Source of the DNA: Acetatifactor sp.
GTDB lineage: Bacteria; Bacillota; Clostridia; Lachnospirales; Lachnospiraceae
NCBI GenBank assembly: GCA_016293615.1
Contig: JAEDDX010000054.1
Location: forward strand, 1 to 18,451
Direction of reading: 5' to 3'
DNA: 18,451 nucleotides
The notes under the pieces were generated by a model. The model made no database searches. It had not been told where the DNA came from and saw nothing but the letters and a program-made list of their open reading frames with translations. Within the stretch, counting starts at the first letter, position 1; the number at the start of each line of letters is the position of its first letter. The position numbers and the translations under genes are program-made. This document shows positions 7,694 through 13,774 of this stretch, in pieces.

Positions 7694-8578
7694 ATGCAGA
7701 GAAAAGAGTTGGAACTGGCGGATGGAAGGCTGTATTATGAGATCCACCGGGGAGAGGCTTTCATAGAAGAATTCCGCGGACAGGCGTCCGAAGTGATTGT
7801 GCCGGCAACCATAGAGAGTTTTCCGGTGGCGGGCATCGGGAAGAAAGCCTTTTTGAGTAAGAAAAATATCAGAAGAATTGTACTCCCCGATACAGTCGGG
7901 GAGGTGGGCGAATGGGCATTTGCCTACTGCAGCGGCTTGGAGGAAGTGGTACTCGGCAGTGCACGGGTCCGCTTCGGACGAGCAGCGTTTCTGGAGTGTA
8001 CGGCACTCTCTAAAATCACACTGGAAACCGAAGGGTTTCAGCCGGAGCTTTTGGCTGCGGCGGTAACCTCCATGGATGTCTTCTATCTGCTGGAGCTTCC
8101 TGCTGTGGGAACGAAGGAATGGCTGGAGAAGTGGGACGCGAGGCTTATGGCCATTCTTCATACACCTGATAAGAGCGGCTACTCCAAACAGGTCCTGTGC
8201 GGAGAGGAAGATTACGGAAGCACTGATCTGGCGGCTTATATGCGAAGAAGCAGGTTGAAAAAGGCCAGACTATCCTTCCTTCGATTGTTGCATCCGCAGA
8301 GACTGTCAGAGAGAGACAGAAAAGAACTGGAGAACTTTGTCCTGTCGCACACCAAGGGCTGCGATACGGACGAAGCGTGGCAGGTGATCCTGAAGGAACA
8401 CGGACATGAGAAAGCCTATTATCGGTTCTTTGCCGAACTCGGCGGAGTCACAAAGGAAAATCTGGAGGCTATACTTGCCGATATCGGGGAGGAATACCCG
8501 GAGATGAAAGCATATCTTTTAAGCAGCGTCGGGGATGAGTCGCAGACCGAGGATTTCTTCTCCGGGCTGGAATTATGA
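7694..8578 (+). CDS. BspA-like leucine-rich-repeat protein, third gene of the vWA-MoxR operon
   Basis: A 294-residue product. The N-terminal part has three LRR_5-type (BspA-like) units with a 23-residue period, marked by the AF pairs ending at F53, F76 and F99 and by the strands IRRIVLP, LEEVVLG and LSKITLE. The rest (about 120-290) is helical and charged and is not recognised; it ends acidic. There is no signal peptide or membrane segment, so unlike many BspA-like proteins it is probably cytoplasmic. The start is 3 bases after the MoxR stop, with TTGGAG inside the end of the MoxR gene as a weak ribosome binding site. Its place in the operon makes it a candidate adaptor or client of the MoxR-vWA pair. 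That is inferred from position only. Confidence 0.8.
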   Translation: MQRKELELADGRLYYEIHRGEAFIEEFRGQASEVIVPATIESFPVAGIGKKAFLSKKNIRRIVLPDTVGEVGEWAFAYCSGLEEVVLGSARVRFGRAAFLECTALSKITLETEGFQPELLAAAVTSMDVFYLLELPAVGTKEWLEKWDARLMAILHTPDKSGYSKQVLCGEEDYGSTDLAAYMRRSRLKKARLSFLRLLHPQRLSERDRKELENFVLSHTKGCDTDEAWQVILKEHGHEKAYYRFFAELGGVTKENLEAILADIGEEYPEMKAYLLSSVGDESQTEDFFSGLEL

Positions 8579-8619
8579 ACAGAATCTTAATTCTTTTTGG
8601 CGTATTTGCTAATTTAGAG

Positions 8620-8649
8620 CGCGCTTGCTTGAATTAGCAGGCGCGTTTT
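8620..8649 (+). terminator. terminator of the vWA-MoxR-LRR operon
   Basis: CGCGCTTGCT (8620-8629) pairs with AGCAGGCGCG (8636-8645), with one wobble, across the loop TGAATT. TTTT follows. A longer alternative pairing uses TGCTAATT (8607-8614) with AATTAGCA (8632-8639). Confidence 0.75.
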
Positions 8650-8657
8650 GCTATACT
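8629..8657 (+). promoter_or_regulatory. promoter of the UDP-sugar pyrophosphorylase gene
   Basis: TTGAAT (8629-8634), a 17-base spacer and TATACT (8652-8657). The -35 box lies in the loop of the preceding terminator, so the two signals overlap. Confidence 0.6.
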
Positions 8658-8697
8658 GATAACATGTATTTCAAAGGTGAAAAGGAGCAGAATCATT

Positions 8698-9927
8698 ATG
8701 ATGACACTTGCACAAGCAAAAGAGAAACTGGCTCAATACGGTCAGGAACATGTGCTGAAGTATTACGATGAACTGAGCGAGAAGGAAAAGGAAAGCCTGC
8801 TTACTCAGATCGAGGCGACGGATATGAGTATCCTGTCGAGCTGCAAGAACCGAGAGGAGCTGGCGAAGAAGGGAGTGATTACTCCTCTTGCCGCGATGCA
8901 GCTGCCCGAGATCGAAGCGAACAGGGAGGCCTTCACCGCGACCGGTATCGAGGCGATCAGGGCCGGCAAAGTCGGCGCCGTATTGCTTGCGGGCGGGATG
9001 GGAACCCGGCTTGGCTCCGATAACCCCAAGGGTATGTACAATGTGGGAATTACCCGTGAACTTTATATTTTTGAATGCCTGGTGAATAACCTGATGGATG
9101 TGGTTCGCGCGGCTGATGCCTGGGTGCATTTGTTTGTGATGACCAGCGACAAGAACCATGAGGCTACGGTTTCTTTCCTGAAGGAGCATGATTACTTCGG
9201 CTACAATGCCGAGTATGTCCACTTCTTCATGCAGGAGATGGCGGCGGCAACCGACTATGAAGGTAAGATTTATCTGGAGGAGAAGGGAAAACTGTCCACC
9301 TCTCCGAACGGTAACGGCGGCTGGTTTGTCTCCATGCAGAAGGCTGGTCTTTTGGACCTGGTAAAGAAGGAGGGAATCGAGTGGCTCAATGTATTTGCGG
9401 TGGACAATGTGCTGCAGAGAATCGCCGACCCCTGTTTCGTGGGTGCAACCATTCAGAAAAACTGTGTGGTTGGTGCGAAGGTGGTTCGCAAGAATGCACC
9501 GGATGAGAAGGTTGGCGTGATTTGTCTCGAGGACGGCAGACCTTCCATTGTCGAGTATTACGAGCTCACGGACGAACTGATGAATGCGAAGGATGAGAAC
9601 GGGGATCCGGCTTATTACTTCGGCGTTATTTTAAACTATCTGTTCCGTGTACCTGAACTGATTGATATCGTGGAAAACAGTCTTCCTCTGCATATTGTAG
9701 AGAAGAAGATTCCCTACCTGAATGAGGCAGGAGAGGCCGTGAAGCCGGAGACTCCCAACGGCTATAAGTTTGAGAGCCTTGTGCTGGATATGATTCACCA
9801 GATGCAGAGCTGTCTGCCTTACGAGGTCGTACGGGAGAGAGAGTTCGCACCGATCAAGAATAAGACGGGAGTTGATTCCGTGGAGAGTGCAAGAGCGCTG
9901 CTTGTGAAAAACGGCGTGGAATTATAA
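8698..9927 (+). CDS. UDP-sugar pyrophosphorylase, UDPGP/UAP family
   Basis: A 409-residue nucleotidyltransferase of the UDPGP type 1 family. It makes a UDP-sugar from UTP and a hexose 1-phosphate or N-acetylhexosamine 1-phosphate. The nucleotide-binding loop is LLAGGMGTRLG (96-106), followed by PKG (K111). Further on are the family motifs SPNGNGGWF and VDNVLQRIADP, which are closer to eukaryote-type UAP enzymes than to bacterial GalU or GlmU. The start at ATG 8698 has GGAG (8684-8687) 10 bases upstream; ATG 8701 is equally possible, and the upstream GTG at 8677 is unlikely. galE follows 85 bases downstream, which suggests a shared role in UDP-glucose/UDP-galactose or UDP-GlcNAc/UDP-GalNAc supply for wall or capsule. 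The sugar preferred (Glc, GlcNAc or GalNAc) cannot be read from the sequence. Confidence 0.88.
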   Translation: MMTLAQAKEKLAQYGQEHVLKYYDELSEKEKESLLTQIEATDMSILSSCKNREELAKKGVITPLAAMQLPEIEANREAFTATGIEAIRAGKVGAVLLAGGMGTRLGSDNPKGMYNVGITRELYIFECLVNNLMDVVRAADAWVHLFVMTSDKNHEATVSFLKEHDYFGYNAEYVHFFMQEMAAATDYEGKIYLEEKGKLSTSPNGNGGWFVSMQKAGLLDLVKKEGIEWLNVFAVDNVLQRIADPCFVGATIQKNCVVGAKVVRKNAPDEKVGVICLEDGRPSIVEYYELTDELMNAKDENGDPAYYFGVILNYLFRVPELIDIVENSLPLHIVEKKIPYLNEAGEAVKPETPNGYKFESLVLDMIHQMQSCLPYEVVREREFAPIKNKTGVDSVESARALLVKNGVEL

Positions 9928-9951
9928 GCGGATTCGGCCGGCAGCGGTCTG

Positions 9952-9979
9952 TTGCGGCCGATGGAGCTGAAGGTATAAA
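9952..9979 (+). promoter_or_regulatory. possible weak promoter of galE
   Basis: TTGCGG (9952-9957), a 16-base spacer and TATAAA (9974-9979). A small hairpin, TGCAGA (9982-9987) with TCTGCA (9993-9998), lies between it and the ribosome binding site. galE may also be read through from the gene upstream. Confidence 0.35.
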
Positions 9980-10012
9980 AATGCAGATATATTCTGCAGA
10001 AAAGAGGTCGAT

Positions 10013-11029
10013 ATGAAAATTTTAGTCACAGGCGGCGCCGGATACATCGGCAGTCACACCGTAGTGGAACTGCAGCAGGCCGGATACGAGGTGGTCGTTT
10101 TGGATAATCTTAGCAACTCCAGTGAAAAGTCGCTGGAGAGAGTGGAGGCTATCACCGGTAAAAAAGTGCCGTTCTACCGCGCTGATATTTTAGACAGGGA
10201 GGCACTGGAAAAGATATTCTCTGTTGAAAAAATCGATGCAGTCATCCATTTTGCGGGACTGAAGGCAGTCGGAGAATCTGTAGCAAAGCCCTGGGAGTAT
10301 TATGAGAATAATATCGCCGGTACGCTTACCCTGGTGGATGTGATGAGAAAGCATGGAGTGAAGAACATTATTTTCTCCTCCAGCGCAACCGTGTACGGCA
10401 ACCCGGCGTTCATTCCGATTACCGAGGAATGTCCGAAGGGGCAGTGTACGAACCCCTATGGCTGGACGAAATCCATGTTGGAGCAGATTCTCTCCGACAT
10501 CCAGAAGGCTGATCCGGAGTGGAATGTCATCCTGCTTCGATACTTTAACCCGATCGGAGCACATCCGAGCGGAACCATGGGAGAGAACCCCAACGGTATC
10601 CCTAACAATCTCATGCCCTACATCACGCAGGTCGCTGTGGGTAAGCTGAAACAGCTTGGTGTGTTCGGCAATGATTACGATACCCCGGACGGCACCGGCG
10701 TCAGAGACTACATCCATGTGGTTGACCTGGCAATCGGTCATGTCAGGGCGCTGAAAAAGATAGAAGAAAAAGCCGGCCTCAGGATATACAATCTCGGAAC
10801 CGGCGTCGGATACAGTGTATTGGATATTGTGAAGAACTTCGAGGAGGCCAACGGAGTCAAGATCCCTTATGTAATCAAGGACAGACGCCCCGGCGATATT
10901 GCAACCTGCTATGCCGATGCGAGCCTTGCAAAGAAAGAGCTCGGCTGGGAGGCGAAGTACGGCATCAGGGAGATGTGTGCAGATTCCTGGAGATGGCAGA
11001 AGAACAATCCCAACGGATATGAGGATTAG
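10013..11029 (+). CDS. galE: UDP-glucose 4-epimerase
   Basis: A 338-residue short-chain dehydrogenase-type epimerase of the Leloir pathway. It interconverts UDP-glucose and UDP-galactose through an NAD-bound keto intermediate, and in some species also acts on the N-acetyl forms. The NAD loop is TGGAGYIG (6-13). The catalytic set is SSSATVYG (S124) with Y149 and K153 in YGWTK. The length is exactly that of the E. coli type. AGAGG stands 8 bases before the ATG. The TAG stop overlaps the stop codon of the convergent minus-strand gene, leaving no room for a terminator between them. Confidence 0.96.
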   Translation: MKILVTGGAGYIGSHTVVELQQAGYEVVVLDNLSNSSEKSLERVEAITGKKVPFYRADILDREALEKIFSVEKIDAVIHFAGLKAVGESVAKPWEYYENNIAGTLTLVDVMRKHGVKNIIFSSSATVYGNPAFIPITEECPKGQCTNPYGWTKSMLEQILSDIQKADPEWNVILLRYFNPIGAHPSGTMGENPNGIPNNLMPYITQVAVGKLKQLGVFGNDYDTPDGTGVRDYIHVVDLAIGHVRALKKIEEKAGLRIYNLGTGVGYSVLDIVKNFEEANGVKIPYVIKDRRPGDIATCYADASLAKKELGWEAKYGIREMCADSWRWQKNNPNGYED

Positions 11030-11292
11030 TCTTCTTCTATGACCTGAATTTCCAGGTAATCGAAGTCGATTTCTTCGATAAAATTGTCTTGTGTGAAACG
11101 GGCCTTGCGATGACGCTTGAATTCCAGAATGGTCTTGTCCAGCCAGATGGGCTTGCCGAGATCAAACTGAAGGCAAACCTCGTCCAGGGCCTGAAATACT
11201 TTATGGGTGCGCGTGTCATCACCCGCATTCACGATGCAGGTGTCCTGCAGCATATGATTGTTTTTGAAAATTTTTGCCCACAGACGAAACAT
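11026..11292 (-). CDS. small conserved acidic protein of unknown function
   Basis: An 88-residue minus-strand gene that I believe is a conserved hypothetical family of Lachnospiraceae, recalled by its ending FIEEIDFDYLEIQVIEED. The reading is well supported: AGGAGG lies 7 bases before the ATG, and a TTGCAA-17-TAAGAT promoter sits further upstream. The N-terminus FRLWAKIFKNNHML is basic and amphipathic. A central RTHKVFQALDEVCLQFDLGKPIWL stretch is followed by an acidic C-terminus. There is no signal peptide, membrane segment or catalytic motif. Its stop overlaps that of galE by two bases (11027-11028), head to head. Function unknown. Confidence 0.8.
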   Translation of the reverse strand: MFRLWAKIFKNNHMLQDTCIVNAGDDTRTHKVFQALDEVCLQFDLGKPIWLDKTILEFKRHRKARFTQDNFIEEIDFDYLEIQVIEED

Positions 11293-11316
11293 AGGGTACC
11301 TCCTTTGCTTTCTTGT

Positions 11317-11345
11317 ATCTTACTGTCTTTTGACAGCGGTTGCAA
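11317..11345 (-). promoter_or_regulatory. promoter of the 88-residue minus-strand gene
   Basis: On the minus strand, TTGCAA (11345-11340), a 17-base spacer and TAAGAT (11322-11317). The spacer holds a small dyad, CTGTC-TTTT-GACAG (11323-11336 on the plus strand), which could be an operator or chance. Confidence 0.6.
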
Positions 11346-11416
11346 GCAAAACATTTTGATGAGCCGGCCTGGCGGCAGACAGCTGTAAAAAGTTTATGAA
11401 TTTTTCGTGAAAGCCG

Positions 11417-11444
11417 TTACTTTTTACGGATATCATGGTACAAT
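11417..11444 (+). promoter_or_regulatory. extended -10 promoter of the alarmone synthetase gene
   Basis: TGG-TACAAT (11436-11444) is an extended -10 box. TTACTT (11417-11422) lies 16 bases upstream as a poor -35. Confidence 0.5.
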
Positions 11445-11484
11445 AGATGTAGGCGGGAAAAGCCTGACATGAAAGGGAGTTACA

Positions 11485-12144
11485 ATGGAACTGAAGGTAG
11501 ACAACGGGGATGGGATTGAGAGCTGGAAGGAGGTCACGCTTATTTACAGCGCAGCGCTCAGACAGATCGAGACCAGAATGGAGGTCCTGAATGAGGAATT
11601 CCAGCATGTACATCAGTACAATCCCATCGAACATATTAAGGCGCGTATTAAGACGCCCGAGAGTATAGTGAAGAAGTTAAAACGGCATGGATATGAATCC
11701 ACCATCGATAACATGGTGCAGCACATCAACGACATTGCCGGAATACGGATCATCTGCTCTTTTACATCCGATATTTACAGGATCGCGGAGATGATCACGG
11801 AGCAGAGAGATATCAATATTGTCGCGATCAAGGATTATATCACCTTTCCCAAAGCGAGCGGTTATAAGAGCTATCATATGATCGTCACGGTGCCTGTGTA
11901 TCTTTCGGACCGCACCATTGACACGAAGGTGGAGATTCAGATCCGTACCGTAGCGATGGATTTCTGGGCGAGCCTGGAACATAAGATCCACTACAAATTT
12001 GAGGGAGACGCCCCGGAACATATCAAAAGTGAGTTGATTGAATGTGCGAAGATGGTATCAGACCTGGATGCCAGAATGCTTTCCCTGAACGAGGAGATTA
12101 TTGAGATCAGCAAAGAAAGAGCAGAAAAGAAGGAGAACGCTTAA
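11485..12144 (+). CDS. small alarmone synthetase, RelQ/YjbM type GTP pyrophosphokinase
   Basis: A 219-residue product made of the RelA/SpoT synthetase domain alone, with no HD hydrolase or TGS/ACT domains. This is the plan of the small alarmone synthetases (RelQ, YjbM/SAS1) that transfer pyrophosphate from ATP to GTP or GDP to make (p)ppGpp. Visible motifs are KARIKTPESIVKKL (52-65), NDIAGIRI (82-89), ITFPKASGYKSYH (119-131, the G-loop region) and VEIQIRT (149-155, with E150). The C-terminal helix is charged and long, as in the tetrameric RelQ group. The start has AAGGGAG 7 bases upstream and its own promoter. It would act in the cytoplasm and is probably constitutive or stress-induced. Confidence 0.92.
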   Translation: MELKVDNGDGIESWKEVTLIYSAALRQIETRMEVLNEEFQHVHQYNPIEHIKARIKTPESIVKKLKRHGYESTIDNMVQHINDIAGIRIICSFTSDIYRIAEMITEQRDINIVAIKDYITFPKASGYKSYHMIVTVPVYLSDRTIDTKVEIQIRTVAMDFWASLEHKIHYKFEGDAPEHIKSELIECAKMVSDLDARMLSLNEEIIEISKERAEKKENA

Positions 12145-12161
12145 CCGGCGCTCTCCTTTTT
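12130..12161 (+). terminator. terminator overlapping the end of the alarmone synthetase gene
   Basis: AAGGAGAACGC (12130-12140, still coding) pairs with GCGCTCTCCTT (12148-12158) with one mismatch. The TAA stop is in the loop, and a T run to 12161 follows. Confidence 0.85.
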
Positions 12162-12178
12162 GGCGCTTTTCGCAATTT

Positions 12179-12207
12179 TTGCTGTGATGTGGATATTCCG
12201 GTATACT
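12179..12207 (+). promoter_or_regulatory. promoter ahead of a non-coding, foldable segment
   Basis: TTGCTG (12179-12184), a 17-base spacer and TATACT (12202-12207). No good plus-strand ORF follows for 400 bases. Transcription would start at about 12214. Confidence 0.55.
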
Positions 12208-12211
12208 GTGC

Positions 12212-12360
12212 GGGGGGACGAGGCGAAGTACCCGGGGATCGTGCTGAGCGGGCAGGCATCCCGGACACAAAAGGATCGTGGTTTTGTCTGAGGCTTGAGA
12301 GTGGGAAGGATATTGCCCCCTAACATGAGGAGTGCCCAGACATCTTGCGACGCCTGGGCT
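12212..12360 (+). ncRNA. candidate structured non-coding RNA
   Basis: This GC-rich block sits between AT-rich flanks, directly after a promoter, and can form several hairpins. CCGGGGAT (12232-12239) pairs with ATCCCGG (12258-12264) with one bulge. GACACAAAA (12264-12272) pairs with TTTTGTC (12282-12288) with a two-base bulge. GCCCAG (12334-12339) pairs with CTGGGC (12354-12359). It does not show the SRP, RNase P, tmRNA or common riboswitch signatures that I know. A 6S-like RNA is one guess by size and setting, not by a recognised motif. The final hairpin lacks a good T run, so the 3' end is uncertain. Confidence 0.35.
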
Positions 12361-12416
12361 ATTATGAAAAAAATATCTTACTATCTCTCTTAAGTGTTAA
12401 TCAAATGATAACAAAT

Positions 12417-12438
12417 AAATATGAACAAAATATGAACA
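12417..12438. repeat. 11-base tandem repeat, two copies
   Basis: AAATATGAACA occurs at 12417-12427 and again immediately at 12428-12438. It lies in an AT-rich stretch upstream of two promoter-like sequences and may be a regulator binding site, or chance in low-complexity DNA. Confidence 0.5.
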
Positions 12439-12483
12439 AACTGTAAATACCTAGTGAATAATACCAAAAAGTAAAATTTGCCA

Positions 12484-12511
12484 TGGTACAATTTGTGCAA
12501 ATTGCACAAAT
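12484..12511 (+). promoter_or_regulatory. extended -10 box overlapped by a 21-base palindrome (putative operator)
   Basis: TGG-TACAAT (12484-12492) is an extended -10 box. From 12491 runs a perfect dyad: ATTTGTGCAA (12491-12500), one central A, and TTGCACAAAT (12502-12511). It covers the expected start site at about 12499, so a dimeric repressor could block this promoter. Confidence 0.5.
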
Positions 12512-12532
12512 AAAAACTGCCGTCGTTTTAAG

Positions 12533-12561
12533 TTGTAAATTGCAGAAAGAAATGATAGAAT
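12533..12561 (+). promoter_or_regulatory. promoter of the coiled-coil/flavin reductase/M23 gene group
   Basis: TTGTAA (12533-12538), a 17-base spacer and TAGAAT (12556-12561), with an extended TGA before the -10 box. It is the promoter nearest to the gene at 12620. Confidence 0.6.
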
Positions 12562-12619
12562 AAGTCTAACCATGCATTTTAGGTGTATTTGAATAAGCGT
12601 ATCTTTCGGAGGGAATCAT

Positions 12620-13159
12620 ATGGATATGTTTACGGACAGACTGGCCGAGAAGCTTGCGGCACAGGAGATCATTACCGCGAATTCAGCTGCCGATGCAGAG
12701 CAGATTGCCAGATTGAAAAACCAGATTGTAGAATATGATGAATGTCTTTCCAGACTCAGGGGTCTGATTGAAGATGGTGCTGCAAAACTGGAGAACTCCA
12801 GGGCCGGCGAGGAAGATATCGAGCGCCTGGTACAGGAGAGTATCTCCAAGATCCGTGAGATGCAGCAGGATGCGGCCCAGCTTGAGGAGTTTGCTGCCCG
12901 TCTGGAAGAGCGTATTGAGCGGATTAATTCCATCATTGATGAGAATGTGCACAGAGAGTGTGTCAAGGTTTACAGAAATGTACAGGCCGTGGTCAACGAG
13001 CAGTCCGAGAAAGACAACAAAGTGCTGGAACAGCTCTCTGTCAGTGTGAAGAAGTCTGACGGTAAGATGAAACTGATTCTGGGGATCTCCATTGCGGCAC
13101 TTGTGGTTTCCGTTGCAGGGGTTGTTTTGCAGACCCTTCAGATTCTGCACATTTTCTAA
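12620..13159 (+). CDS. coiled-coil protein with a C-terminal membrane anchor
   Basis: A 179-residue product that I do not recognise by name. Residues 1 to about 145 are almost entirely heptad-like helix, rich in glutamate, alanine and leucine, and predict a long coiled coil. One hydrophobic segment (about 152-174, ILGISIAALVVSVAGVVL) ends the protein, so it is probably tail-anchored with the coiled coil in the cytoplasm. There is no signal peptide. GGAGG stands 7 bases before the ATG. The flavin reductase gene follows 20 bases later, and the wall hydrolase gene after that. The reading is well supported; the role is unknown. Confidence 0.8.
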   Translation: MDMFTDRLAEKLAAQEIITANSAADAEQIARLKNQIVEYDECLSRLRGLIEDGAAKLENSRAGEEDIERLVQESISKIREMQQDAAQLEEFAARLEERIERINSIIDENVHRECVKVYRNVQAVVNEQSEKDNKVLEQLSVSVKKSDGKMKLILGISIAALVVSVAGVVLQTLQILHIF

Positions 13160-13179
13160 GGATGAGTGAAGGTGTTGTG

Positions 13180-13743
13180 ATGGCGAAAGAATTGTGGAAA
13201 CCGGGAAACATGTTATATCCTTTGCCCGTCGTTATGGTCAGCATGGCCGATAAGGACGGCAGACCCAATATTATTACCATTGCCTGGGCGGGCACGGTAT
13301 GCACGAATCCGCCCATGGTCAGCATCTCGGTGCGCCCGGAGAGGTATTCTTCCCCTATTTTAAAAGAGACGGGGGAGTTTGTGATTAACCTGACGACGAA
13401 GGAACTGACCTTTGCAACAGACTACTGCGGCGTCAAGAGCGGCCGTGATGTCGATAAGTTCAAGGAACTCGGACTGACGGCGATTCCGTCCGAGCATCTT
13501 CGTGCGCCCATGATTGCGCAAAGCCCTGTCAATATTGAATGTAAGGTCCGGGAGATCATTCCGCTGGGCTCTCATGATATGTTTCTGGCAGATGTCGTTG
13601 CGGTTCATGCCGACGAGAAATACATGGATGAAAAGCATAAGTTTCATCTGGAAAAGGCCGAGCCCATTGTGTATTCCCACGGGGCATATCTGACATGCGG
13701 TGAACAGCTGGGAACATTCGGGTTTAGCGTCAAAAAGAAATAG
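13180..13743 (+). CDS. flavin reductase-family, FMN-binding protein
   Basis: A 187-residue protein of the flavin reductase-like (split-barrel, FMN-binding) family. Members reduce flavin with NAD(P)H or use bound FMN in small-molecule redox reactions. The FMN-binding core is visible in GRPNIITIAWAGTVCTNPP (27-45) and SVRPERYSSPIL, followed by GEFVINL. The start at ATG 13180 has GAAGG 7 bases upstream; an in-frame ATG at 13162 has no ribosome binding site. It lies 20 bases after the coiled-coil gene and 31 before the M23 peptidase gene, so the three are probably co-transcribed, although no functional link is obvious. The substrate is unknown, and the family is often misannotated with specific reactions. 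Confidence 0.88.
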   Translation: MAKELWKPGNMLYPLPVVMVSMADKDGRPNIITIAWAGTVCTNPPMVSISVRPERYSSPILKETGEFVINLTTKELTFATDYCGVKSGRDVDKFKELGLTAIPSEHLRAPMIAQSPVNIECKVREIIPLGSHDMFLADVVAVHADEKYMDEKHKFHLEKAEPIVYSHGAYLTCGEQLGTFGFSVKKK

Positions 13744-13774
13744 ACCGTAAATTTAATGTAATCGCGGGAAGTAT

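Noticed and set aside
9934..9961. Inverted repeat TCGGCCG / CGGCCGA as a terminator after the pyrophosphorylase gene
   Set aside because: The 14-base loop and lack of a following T run make it a poor intrinsic terminator. The pair with galE may be read through.
12058..12326. Two short minus-strand open frames in the intergenic region after the alarmone synthetase gene
   Set aside because: They overlap the terminator and the GC-rich foldable block, have no ribosome binding site and show no recognisable protein features.
12334..12360. Hairpin GCCCAG / CTGGGC as an intrinsic terminator
   Set aside because: No T run follows on the plus strand, and none follows on the minus strand either.
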